A DNA stretch of 64,000 nucleotides from DATEPR01 sp036491115. GTDB lineage: Bacteria > Actinomycetota > Actinomycetes > Mycobacteriales > Pseudonocardiaceae. Where the stretch lies: assembly GCA_036491115.1 (NCBI GenBank), contig DASXCQ010000020.1, forward strand, positions 124,001-188,000. The letters run 5' to 3'. Shown here in pieces: positions 17,820 to 25,423 of the stretch. A program made the position numbers and the translations under genes. A model generated the notes under the pieces. The model was given only the letters and a program-made list of their open reading frames with translations, did not search any database and was not told the DNA's origin. How positions within the stretch are numbered: position 1 is the stretch's first letter; every line of letters begins with the position of its first letter.

Positions 17820-19196
17820 TCAAAGGTGACCCAGCAGCGCGGCCAGCGAACCCGGCGACGGCAGTGCCGCCACCGCGTCGGTGATCGCACCACGCTGGGC
17901 GTCGGTGTGGCGCAGCCGGGTCAGGTCGGCGAACTTGGCCGCCAGCTCGGCCTCGGTCAGCGGGTTGCCGGGATCGCCCTTGGGCTGATCCGTCGAACCA
18001 CGCACCACGTCACCAGACGTGGTCCGGACCTCCACCCACGCCGGCCAGTCCGCCGGATACCGTGCATCCAACGAAGAGTCGGACACGCACGAGACCCGAT
18101 CCATCAGCGCCACCACGGCCGGGTCGGCGTAGCGGGCCGGGTCGAACTGCTCGGTGCCCAGCCTGCCGTCCAGCAGGGTCACCGCGGTGACGTACGGCAT
18201 GCTGAACTGCGCGTCGGCCAGCGTTTCCGGTCGCCGGGTGCGGGCGGGCGGCTCCCAGACGGTCGCCAGGCCGGGCTCGATCAGCCCGATGGTGACCGAC
18301 TCGACATCCCGGGCCGCGATCGGATGCTCGGCCAGCAGACCGAACAGCGCACCCACCGGCGACTGCGTGTTCCGGCAGCTCGGATACGGCTTCACGCCGG
18401 TCTGGAGGACCTCCGGCGGGTCCGCGCCCAGCCCGGCGAGCAGCCGCTCCGGCCGGGGCGCGTCGCTCTGCGCCACGAGAAAGCCCCGGCTCCCGGCGAT
18501 CGGGTCGGCCAGCCCGGGAAAACCGCGCCGAGCCAGCAACGCGCCCTGCACCCCGCGCTGCACCGCGTAGGCCGGGTGCAGCTGCTTGGTGACCGCGCCC
18601 TCGACCCGGAACTGCATGCTGCCGCCGGCCACCGTGCCGGCCAGGGCGACGGCGGCGACGGTCCGCTCCAGGTCCAGGCCGAGACACACGGCCGAGGCGG
18701 CGGCCGCGCCGAAGTGGCCGGTGGTGGCCGTCGGCTGGAAGTGCCGCGCCCGATGCGCGTGCGGGTTGACCGCGCGGGCCACCCGGCACATCACCTCGTA
18801 CCCGACGTAGACGGCGGTGAGCAGTCGTCGCTCGTCGCAGCCCGCGATGGCGGCGGCGGCCAGCGCGGCCGGGAAGATCACCGAGCCGGGATGGGCCGAG
18901 CCGGCCGTGTGCGTGTCGTCGTACTCGTAGCAGGCGGCGGCCACGGCGTTGGCCATCGCGGCCTCGACGGCGGAGCAGTCCTCGTCGGTGCCCATGATCG
19001 GCAGCCGGGCGCCGCTCCGCCGGTCGAGGTCGACCTGCACGTGCTCGCGCATGATGGTGGCCACCGGGTTGGCCGACCCCCAGACGGTCACCCCGATGTG
19101 GTCCAGCAACAGCGTGCGGATCGCCTCCAGGGTGGCCTCGTCCGGCGTCCGGTCCAGGACCGCGTCGAGCAGTTGTCTGGTGAGCGAGTCGGTCAT
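17820..19196 (-). CDS. MmgE/PrpD family protein (copy 2 of 3)
   Basis: A 458-residue MmgE/PrpD protein. The active-site block near residues 80-105 reads YEYDDTH...AHPGSVIFPAALA, and the conserved Lys is in EGAVTKQLHPAYA near 210. ATG at 19196 has a GGAGG site upstream and starts MTDSLTRQLL; the longer frame upstream would overlap the divergent ubiD gene and is rejected. It is transcribed away from ubiD and towards iclR. It is clearly diverged from copy 1 (3921-5285), so it probably acts on a different acid or intermediate. Confidence 0.9.
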   Translation of the reverse strand: MTDSLTRQLLDAVLDRTPDEATLEAIRTLLLDHIGVTVWGSANPVATIMREHVQVDLDRRSGARLPIMGTDEDCSAVEAAMANAVAAACYEYDDTHTAGSAHPGSVIFPAALAAAAIAGCDERRLLTAVYVGYEVMCRVARAVNPHAHRARHFQPTATTGHFGAAAASAVCLGLDLERTVAAVALAGTVAGGSMQFRVEGAVTKQLHPAYAVQRGVQGALLARRGFPGLADPIAGSRGFLVAQSDAPRPERLLAGLGADPPEVLQTGVKPYPSCRNTQSPVGALFGLLAEHPIAARDVESVTIGLIEPGLATVWEPPARTRRPETLADAQFSMPYVTAVTLLDGRLGTEQFDPARYADPAVVALMDRVSCVSDSSLDARYPADWPAWVEVRTTSGDVVRGSTDQPKGDPGNPLTEAELAAKFADLTRLRHTDAQRGAITDAVAALPSPGSLAALLGHL

Positions 19197-19210
19197 CTGA
19201 CCTCCGGTTG

Positions 19211-19270
19211 TTGACGTCGGTCCCATCGCGCTGGTTAGACTACCCGCATAGTGAACCTCGGTTCGCATCG
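19211..19270 (+). promoter_or_regulatory. ubiD promoter with overlapping IclR-box candidate
   Basis: TTGACG (19211-19216) and TAGACT (19236-19241) form a sigma70-like pair with a 19-bp spacer (18 if TTAGAC is used). The 20-bp element GTGAACCTCGGTTCGCATCG at 19251-19270 covers the expected transcription start and contains a perfect GAACC-TC-GGTTC inverted repeat. It matches the iclR upstream element at 17 of 20 positions. A repressor bound here would block ubiD initiation. Confidence 0.6.
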
Positions 19271-19310
19271 CGCACAAGTGCGGGATGGTCGTGAAAGGAA
19301 GTGTGACCGG

Positions 19311-20765
19311 ATGTCCGCAAGGGAGACTTCGTTGCGCCGTGCCCGAACACCGGTGGCAGGCGTGAAGGACCTCGGCTCCTATCTGGACACCATCTCCGAC
19401 GACGCGGGCGAGTACCGCGCGGTCAGCCGGCCGGTCAACCCGATGGACTTCGACGTCACGGCGATCCTGGAGCACCTGGACCGCAGGCACGAATACCCCA
19501 CGGTCGCCTTCGAGAACCCGCTGGACATGCACGGCGACCCCAGCCAGTTCCCGCTCGTGGCCAACCTGTGGGCCACCCGCGAGCGCTGCGCCCACGCCGT
19601 CGGGCTGCCGCGCGAGGAGGCGGGCGCCCAACTGGGCCTGCGCTTCGCCGACATGGTGGACCGGCGACGTGAACCGGTGGTCGTCAAGGACGCCCCGGTG
19701 CAGGCGAACGTCTGGCGCGGCGAGGATGCCGACCTGTGGCGGCTGCCTGTGGTCCGGCACTCCGAGATGGACCTCGGCGGCGTGCTCACCATGGCGCTGG
19801 CCATGCACGCACCCGGCGAGGACTTCTACAACATCACGTTCGTCAAGCAGTTCGCGGAGAGCCCGCGCGGCGGCGGCGTGACCATCCACTCGGCACACAT
19901 GAGCCGCATGCTGCGCGAGTGGGAGCGGCGCGGCGAGACCGTGCCGGTGATCAACATCCTGGGCCACCACCCGGCGTTCTGGACCGGCACGCTGAACAAC
20001 ACGCCCTACGGCGACAACGAGTACGCCACCGCGGGCGGTTTCCTGGACGAGCCGGTGCGCCTGGCGCCGTCGGTCACCTGGGGCGACAAGTTCCTGGTGC
20101 CGGCCGACGCGGAGATCATCCTCGAGGGCGAGATCGTGCCCGGCGACCAGACGATCGTCGACCCGTTCGGCGAGATCAGCCGGCAGTACCAGCCGCAGGA
20201 ACTGGCGCCGAACATGCGGATCACCGCCATCACCTTCCGCGACGGCGCGATCATGCAGGACATCTTCAGCGGCCACCGGGAGCACATGCTGCTGGGCAGC
20301 ATTCCCCGCGAGGGCACCATCTACAAGCACCTGGCGGAGAAGATCGGCACGGTCACCGCCGTCAACATGCCCTTCTCCGGCTGCGGCCGCTACTCGGCCT
20401 ACATCTCCATCCGCAAGGGCACCGACTACCAGGGCAAGCTGGCCGCGCTCCAGGCCGCGGCGCACGTGCCCAACCTCCAGGTGGTCGTCGTCGTGGACGA
20501 CGACATCGACGTGTTCAACGAGGAAGACGTGCTGTGGGCGGTCAACACCTACGTGGACCCGTCCGTCGACGTCGACACGATCAAGAACCTGCGCCATCCC
20601 ACCGACCCGAGGGGTCTGGGGTCGACCAGGGTGCTGATCGACGCGACCCGCCCGACCAACATCGCGTTCCCCACCCGGCTGCGGGTGCCACCGGCCGCGA
20701 TGGAACGGATCGTGCTGGACGAGTGGCTGGACGAGGTTGGCGACCGGGTGAAGGGAAACCGATGA
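19311..20765 (+). CDS. UbiD family decarboxylase (prenylated-FMN dependent) with altered catalytic triad
   Basis: A 484-residue UbiD-type (de)carboxylase. Fold markers are MDLGGVLTMA, HSAHMSRM, VINILGHHPAFW, the AEIILEG metal/prFMN site (Glu268, Glu272), DPFGEIS and VVVVDDDIDVFN. The usual Arg five residues after the prFMN-binding Asn is Lys179 here, and the first Glu of the EGPFGE motif is Val283; the second is kept as Glu288. ATG at 19311 is chosen (AGGAAG upstream), although GTG at 19363, giving VKDLGSYLDT, is possible. Family members decarboxylate aromatic, furan, pyrrole or acrylic acids. It is first in an operon with a zinc ribbon and a CoxG-like protein. Confidence 0.9.
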   Translation: MSARETSLRRARTPVAGVKDLGSYLDTISDDAGEYRAVSRPVNPMDFDVTAILEHLDRRHEYPTVAFENPLDMHGDPSQFPLVANLWATRERCAHAVGLPREEAGAQLGLRFADMVDRRREPVVVKDAPVQANVWRGEDADLWRLPVVRHSEMDLGGVLTMALAMHAPGEDFYNITFVKQFAESPRGGGVTIHSAHMSRMLREWERRGETVPVINILGHHPAFWTGTLNNTPYGDNEYATAGGFLDEPVRLAPSVTWGDKFLVPADAEIILEGEIVPGDQTIVDPFGEISRQYQPQELAPNMRITAITFRDGAIMQDIFSGHREHMLLGSIPREGTIYKHLAEKIGTVTAVNMPFSGCGRYSAYISIRKGTDYQGKLAALQAAAHVPNLQVVVVVDDDIDVFNEEDVLWAVNTYVDPSVDVDTIKNLRHPTDPRGLGSTRVLIDATRPTNIAFPTRLRVPPAAMERIVLDEWLDEVGDRVKGNR

Positions 20766-20926
20766 CCACCAAGCACATCTTCTGGGCGACGTGCCCGAAC
20801 TGCGCGCAGCCGTTCCTGGTGGACGGCACGCTGCGGTACGCGGGGATCAAGCTCATCTGCCCGTTCTGCTCGCACCGGTTCCTGCCCGACGACGCGGCGG
20901 AGCTGGACGAGCGGCCGGTGCGCTAG
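20762..20926 (+). CDS. 54-residue zinc-ribbon protein, possible decarboxylase D subunit
   Basis: A 54-residue protein with two CxxC knuckles, CPNC (about 11-14) and CPFC (about 33-36), spaced as in a zinc ribbon. It overlaps the ubiD stop by 4 bp and abuts the next ATG, so it is translated with both. Hydroxyarylic acid decarboxylases of the VdcBCD/BsdBCD type carry a small Cys-rich D subunit beside a UbiX-like B and a UbiD-like C. The context suggests a similar accessory or structural subunit. No sequence identity to D subunits can be claimed from reading alone. Confidence 0.7.
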   Translation: MTTKHIFWATCPNCAQPFLVDGTLRYAGIKLICPFCSHRFLPDDAAELDERPVR

Positions 20927-21559
20927 ATGCGCATCTCACATTCGTTCGTGGTCCCGGTCGACGTGGACAGCGCGTGGGACGTGCTGCTCGACGTCGAGCG
21001 GATCGCCCCCTGCATGCCGGGGGCGGCGCTGAACAGCTTCGACGGTGACGCCTTCACCGGGACGGTCGCCGTCAAGCTGGGCGCGATGGCCATGAGGTAC
21101 GCCGGCACCGGGCAGTTCGTCGAGCGCGACGCCGGTGCCCGGCGGGTGGTCTTCGAGGCCAGCGGTCGGGAGACGAAGGGCTCGGGCACGGCCAAGGCGA
21201 CCGTCACGGCCACGCTGCACCCGGACGGCAACCGCACCAGGGTCGACGTGGACACCGATCTGGCCGTCGCCGGCCGGGCGGCGCAGTTCGGCCGCAGCAT
21301 CATGAACGACGTCGCCGGCAAGCTGCTGGACCAGTTCGCCACGTCACTCTCCGCGAGCATGACCACCCCGGAACCGGCCGCACCCGTAACGACCCTCCCG
21401 GTCGACACGCTGGCCGCCGCACCCGCCGCGAACCCGGAACCGATCGATCTGGCCGCCCTCGGCCGCGAGGTACTGCTTCGTCGGACCGCCCTGCCGCTGG
21501 CCCTGATCGCCGCGATCGTCCTGGTCACGGCCGTGCTGCGGCGTCGCGGGCGGCACTGA
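20927..21559 (+). CDS. CoxG-like SRPBCC protein with C-terminal membrane anchor
   Basis: A 210-residue protein. Residues 1-145 form a CO dehydrogenase subunit G/SRPBCC domain (FVVPVDVDSAWDVLLDVERIAPCMPGA is the typical opening). An Ala/Pro linker follows, then a hydrophobic helix at about 186-204 with a positive RRRGRH tail. CoxG proteins help mature or recruit molybdenum hydroxylases to the membrane. The start codon follows the zinc-ribbon stop directly. Its presence in the ubiD operon, 6.6 kb from the Mo-hydroxylase genes, links the two enzyme systems. Confidence 0.88.
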   Translation: MRISHSFVVPVDVDSAWDVLLDVERIAPCMPGAALNSFDGDAFTGTVAVKLGAMAMRYAGTGQFVERDAGARRVVFEASGRETKGSGTAKATVTATLHPDGNRTRVDVDTDLAVAGRAAQFGRSIMNDVAGKLLDQFATSLSASMTTPEPAAPVTTLPVDTLAAAPAANPEPIDLAALGREVLLRRTALPLALIAAIVLVTAVLRRRGRH

Positions 21560-21648
21560 CCCACCCTGTCCCGGCGCTCCGTCGTAGTGACGGACCGTGA
21601 CGACTCTGCATCCGGAATATCTCTATCAGAACACGACGACTAAGTCTG

Positions 21649-21676
21649 GTATACAGGCCGACCCGGTCCGTATACT
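21649..21676 (+). promoter_or_regulatory. Acyl-CoA dehydrogenase operon promoter with paired GTATAC operators
   Basis: GTATAC boxes lie at 21649-21654 and 21670-21675, 21 bp apart as at 7707/7728. The second overlaps TATACT (21671-21676), a near-ideal -10 placed 31 bp before the ATG. Repression by the GntR protein encoded at 6980-7654 is inferred from the shared sites. Confidence 0.65.
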
Positions 21677-21706
21677 CCCAACATCTCGCACGCAAGAGGT
21701 GATCGC

Positions 21707-22867
21707 ATGAGTTTCGACCTGACCGACGAGCAGCAGGCGTTCGCCGCATCGGTCCGGGCTTTTGCGCAGGCACGTCTCGCGCCCGACGCGCTCCGTCGAG
21801 CTCATGAACCCGGCTACGCCTGGGACGCGGCCAAGCTGCTGGCCGAACAGGATCTGATGGGGCTCACCATCGCCGAAGCCGACGGTGGCCAGGGGGCGTC
21901 CCTGATGGACGCCGTCATCGCCATCCAGGAGGTGGCCAAGGCGTGCCCGAAGAGCGCCGACGTCGTCCAGGCCGCCAACTTCGGTGCCATCCGCACGTTC
22001 GCCGAGTACGCGTCGCCCGAACTCAAGGCGCGCTACCTGCCCGACCTGCTGGCCGGCCGGGCGCTGCTGTCACTGGCGATGAGCGAACCGGAGGCCGGTT
22101 CGGCAGCCACCGACCTGCGCACCACGGCCACCGAGGACGGCGGGGACTACTTGCTCAACGGCTCCAAGGTGTTCTCAACCAACAGCCCGGACGCCACCGC
22201 GTTCCTGGTCTACGTCCGGTTCGGACCCGGCGTCCGCGGCATCGGCTCGGTGATCGTGGACCGGGACGCGCCCGGACTCACCGTCGCGCCGCCGTCGGAC
22301 TTCATGAACGGTGAGCAGTGGAGCCAGCTGTTCTTCGACGACTGCCGGATCCCGGCGGGCAACGTGGTGCTCGGGGCGGGCGGGTTCAAGAAGCAGATCA
22401 GCGGCTTCAACGTGGAGCGGATCGGCAACGCCGCCCGCGCCCTGGCGCTGGGCCAACTCGCCTACGAACTGGCGAAAAGACATGCCACCGAACGGGTCCA
22501 GTTCGGCCGGCCACTGTGCGAGTTCCAGGGTCTGCAGTGGAAGTTCGCCGACATGGCCGTCCAGCTGGACGCCGCCCAGCTGATGCTCAACCGGGCCGCC
22601 GTGCACGCGTCGGCCGGACTGCCCGACGTCTACGAGACCTCCGCCGCGAAACTGACCGCCAACCAGGCCGGGTTCGCCGCCGCCAACGAGGCCCTGCAGG
22701 TGATGGGCGGCCTCGGCTACACCCGCGAGACGCTGGTCGAGTACTGCCTGCTGCGCACCAGGGGCTGGATGATCGCCGGCGGCTCCATCGAGATGCTCCG
22801 CAACCGCATCGCCGAGTGCGTCTTCGACCGTCGCTTCAGCCAGCGGCCGGCGGTGGCGGCCTCATGA
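21707..22867 (+). CDS. Acyl-CoA dehydrogenase family protein
   Basis: A 386-residue flavoprotein with the three acyl-CoA dehydrogenase domains. The FAD/substrate motif LAMSEPEAGS lies near 124-133, a conserved FNVERIGNAARA near 225, and the C-terminal GGLGYTRETLVEYCLLR near 335-351. The MCAD-type catalytic Glu (YEGTS) is replaced by AGGS in MIAGGSIEML, as in several bacterial sub-families that use a Glu elsewhere. A GAGGTG site precedes the ATG. It is first in a six-ORF operon and would oxidise an acyl-CoA made by the ligase at 22941. Confidence 0.9.
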   Translation: MSFDLTDEQQAFAASVRAFAQARLAPDALRRAHEPGYAWDAAKLLAEQDLMGLTIAEADGGQGASLMDAVIAIQEVAKACPKSADVVQAANFGAIRTFAEYASPELKARYLPDLLAGRALLSLAMSEPEAGSAATDLRTTATEDGGDYLLNGSKVFSTNSPDATAFLVYVRFGPGVRGIGSVIVDRDAPGLTVAPPSDFMNGEQWSQLFFDDCRIPAGNVVLGAGGFKKQISGFNVERIGNAARALALGQLAYELAKRHATERVQFGRPLCEFQGLQWKFADMAVQLDAAQLMLNRAAVHASAGLPDVYETSAAKLTANQAGFAAANEALQVMGGLGYTRETLVEYCLLRTRGWMIAGGSIEMLRNRIAECVFDRRFSQRPAVAAS

Positions 22868-22944
22868 CCGAGCTCGCGAGGGCGTCAAACAGCACAGCCC
22901 CTGCTGTCAGGGCCGTGCCGAGCGCCGGCGAGGTGCGGTCATGA
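22864..22944 (+). CDS. 26-codon ORF wedged between acyl-CoA dehydrogenase and acyl-CoA synthetase
   Basis: ATG at 22864 overlaps the dehydrogenase stop (ATGA) and its TGA at 22942-22944 overlaps the synthetase ATG (ATGA). The product MTELARASNSTAPAVRAVPS (first 20 of 26 residues) has no recognised domain. It may be a translational coupler that carries ribosomes across the 73-bp gap, or a remnant. It is too short to judge by codon use. Confidence 0.35.
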   Translation: MTELARASNSTAPAVRAVPSAGEVRS

Positions 22945-25058
22945 CCGACCAAGCCGCACTGGGCCGAGTGCTGTTCCACCCGGCCAGCGTCGCGCTCGTC
23001 GGCGTCTCGGACGACCTCGCCAAGACGACCGGCCGTCCCCTGTCCTACCTGCGCCGATCCCGGTTCGCGGGCACCGTGTACCCGGTGAACCGCAACCGGG
23101 ACGAGGTGCAGGGTGAGCGGGCGTGGTCCAGCCTGGCCGCGCTGCCCGAGGTGCCGGAGCAGGTGTTCGTCATGGCGCCGACCGCGGCCGTGCTCGGCGT
23201 GGTCCGCGAGTGCGTCGACCTCGGCGTGCCCGTGGTGACCGTGCTGGCCGACGGGTTCACCGAGAGCGGGCCGGCCGGCCGCGAGCTCACCCGGCAGTTG
23301 CGGGACGTGATCGCCGGTTCGGCCACCCGACTGGTCGGGCCGAGCAGCCTGGGCGTGGTCAACCTGCGCAACGGCATGCTGCTCACCGCCAACGCCGCGT
23401 TCGCCGAGGGCGACCCGCTGGTCGGGCACACCGTCGCGGTGTCCCAGTCCGGCAGCATGATCGGCGCGCTGACCTCGCGCGGCAAGGCGCTGGGCGTCGG
23501 GTTCGCCGCGCTGGTGTCGGTGGGCAACGAGGTCGACCTGAACGTGGGCGAGATCTGTGCGTCCACCCTGGACGACCCCACCGTGCACGGTTACGCGCTG
23601 TTCCTCGAATCGGTGAACGGCGCGGACAGCATCCGCCGGTTCGCCGACGCTGCCCGGCAGCGCAACCGGCCGGTCGTCGCCTACAAGCTCGGCCGGTCCG
23701 CGGCGGGCGCCGAACTGGCCCAGTCGCACACCGGTGCACTGGCCGGCGAGGAGGAGGTCAGCGCCGCCTTCTTCGCCGACTGCGGCATCGCGCGGGTCCG
23801 CACGCTGGACGCACTGCTGGAGGGCGTGTCGCTGGCCAGCAGGGTGCCCATGCCGGGCAGCACCCGGCCGCCCAGGGTCGGCGTGGTGACCAGCACCGGC
23901 GGTGGCGCCGCGATGGTCGTCGACCAGCTCGGTGTGCTGGGCATCAACGTGCGGCAGCCCTCCGACCAGACGTTCGCCACCCTCGCCGAGCGCGGTGCGC
24001 CCGCCAGGACCGCGCGGATCGTGGACCTCACCCTGGCCGGGGCCCGCTACGAGGTGATGAGCGCCGCCCTGGACACCCTGCTGGAGGCCGGTGAGCACGA
24101 CGTGCTCATCGTCGTGGTGGGCTCGTCGGCCCGGCTGGAACCGGAGGCCGCCGTCCGCCCGATCGTCGAGCGAGCGGGCACCACGGTCCCCCTGGCCGCG
24201 TTCATCGTGCCCGACTCGCCGCGCGCGCTGGCCGCGCTCACCGCGGCGGGCGTGCCGTGTTTCCGGTCACCGGAGGCATGCGCGGACGCCGTGTCCGCCG
24301 TACTGTCCCGCCGTGGGCGGGTCATCCCCGAAATGCGTTTCGGCGGTGCGTCCGAACCGGACGCCGGCAGCAGCGCCGTGGCCGCCGGGTCGGACGGCAA
24401 CGTCCTGCTGGACGAGGGGAGCGCCTACGAGATCATCGACGCCGTCGGCATTCCCCGCCCCGAACTGGCCATCGTGGAGCGCGACGAACTACCCGTGCTG
24501 TCCTTCGACTTTCCCGTCGCGGCCAAGGTCCTGTCCGACGAGATTCCACACAAGACCGACATCGGTGGTGTCGTCCTCGACATCGAGGACAAGGAAGCGC
24601 TGCTGTCCGCCGTGGACGAGATCCGGGCCAATGTCGCCCGTCACCGCCCCGAGCTGGCGATGTGCCGGATTCTGGTGCAGCCGATGGTCAGCGGGGTCGC
24701 CGAGGTCCTGGTCGGCTACCGGATCGACCGAGAGGTCGGGCCGATCGTCCTGGTCGCGGCCGGTGGCGAACTGGCGGAGGTCTACGCGGACCGCAGCGTC
24801 CGGCTCGCCCCGGTCGACCACGCGACCGCCGTCGACATGATCGGCGAGGTCCGTTCCCTGCGGGTGTTGCAGGGCTTCCGCGGCCGGCCGGCCGGTGACG
24901 TGCACGCCCTGGCCGACGCCATCGTCCGGGTGTCCCGCATCGCGGAACACGCCGAGATCGGCGAACTGGAGATCAATCCACTGATAGTCCAGGCCGAAGG
25001 GAAGGGTGTGGTGGCGGTGGACGCCCTCATCCGGGTGACGGGACGGGAGCCGGTATGA
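22941..25058 (+). CDS. NDP-forming acyl-CoA synthetase (acetate-CoA ligase ADP-forming family)
   Basis: A 705-residue fused ligase. Domain order is CoA-binding (about 1-130, FHPASVALVGVSDD), two flavodoxin-like succinyl-CoA-ligase domains (about 145-450), and an ATP-grasp domain (about 490-700, FPVAAKVLSDEIPHKTDIGG). The phosphohistidine is likely in QSHTGALAG near residue 257; VSQSGSMIG near 170 is the CoA/phosphate loop. It forms acyl-CoA from a carboxylic acid with ATP giving ADP and Pi. AMP-forming ligases are more usual in aromatic acid pathways, so this choice is uncommon. It overlaps the next gene by 4 bp. Confidence 0.9.
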   Translation: MTDQAALGRVLFHPASVALVGVSDDLAKTTGRPLSYLRRSRFAGTVYPVNRNRDEVQGERAWSSLAALPEVPEQVFVMAPTAAVLGVVRECVDLGVPVVTVLADGFTESGPAGRELTRQLRDVIAGSATRLVGPSSLGVVNLRNGMLLTANAAFAEGDPLVGHTVAVSQSGSMIGALTSRGKALGVGFAALVSVGNEVDLNVGEICASTLDDPTVHGYALFLESVNGADSIRRFADAARQRNRPVVAYKLGRSAAGAELAQSHTGALAGEEEVSAAFFADCGIARVRTLDALLEGVSLASRVPMPGSTRPPRVGVVTSTGGGAAMVVDQLGVLGINVRQPSDQTFATLAERGAPARTARIVDLTLAGARYEVMSAALDTLLEAGEHDVLIVVVGSSARLEPEAAVRPIVERAGTTVPLAAFIVPDSPRALAALTAAGVPCFRSPEACADAVSAVLSRRGRVIPEMRFGGASEPDAGSSAVAAGSDGNVLLDEGSAYEIIDAVGIPRPELAIVERDELPVLSFDFPVAAKVLSDEIPHKTDIGGVVLDIEDKEALLSAVDEIRANVARHRPELAMCRILVQPMVSGVAEVLVGYRIDREVGPIVLVAAGGELAEVYADRSVRLAPVDHATAVDMIGEVRSLRVLQGFRGRPAGDVHALADAIVRVSRIAEHAEIGELEINPLIVQAEGKGVVAVDALIRVTGREPV

Positions 25059-25423
25059 CGACCCTGGCCGACCGGCTGCGCAGCCTGTACACACTGGACG
25101 ACCGCACGGTCGAGAGCGGCCGCTACGTGTCCACGACGCTGCTCATCGACGCGGGCGCCGAACGGGCCCTGGTCACCATCGACGCCGGGCGGGTCACCTC
25201 CGTCACCGACGCGGCGTCCCGGGTCATGCCCGGCTGGCAGTTCGCGTTGCGTGCACCGGCCGACGAGTGGGAGGCGTTCTGGGCGGCGACGCCCAGGCCC
25301 GGCTCGCACGACCTGTTCGCCCTGCTGCGCCGCAAGCAGTTGCGAGTGGAGGGCGACCTCCACCCCTTCATGAGCAATCTCCTGTATTTCAAGGCACTTC
25401 TGGCGCTTCCGAGGGCAGCGTGA
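25055..25423 (+). CDS. SCP2-like small protein
   Basis: A 122-residue protein resembling the SCP2 sterol-carrier or SCP2-like sub-family: LRAPADEWEAFWAATPRPG, then FALLRRKQLRVEGDLHPFMSNLLYFKALL, a typical SCP2 C-terminal pattern. Such proteins bind acyl chains or acyl-CoA. It is coupled to its neighbours at both ends (4-bp overlap upstream; TGATG downstream). It may help carry or bind a CoA ester in the operon. Confidence 0.65.
   Translation: MTTLADRLRSLYTLDDRTVESGRYVSTTLLIDAGAERALVTIDAGRVTSVTDAASRVMPGWQFALRAPADEWEAFWAATPRPGSHDLFALLRRKQLRVEGDLHPFMSNLLYFKALLALPRAA

Noticed and set aside
17820..20597. Treating the 925-codon minus frame as one long protein
   Set aside because: The part upstream of 19196 overlaps ubiD and is low-complexity. 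ATG 19196 with GGAGG gives a normal-length MmgE/PrpD protein.
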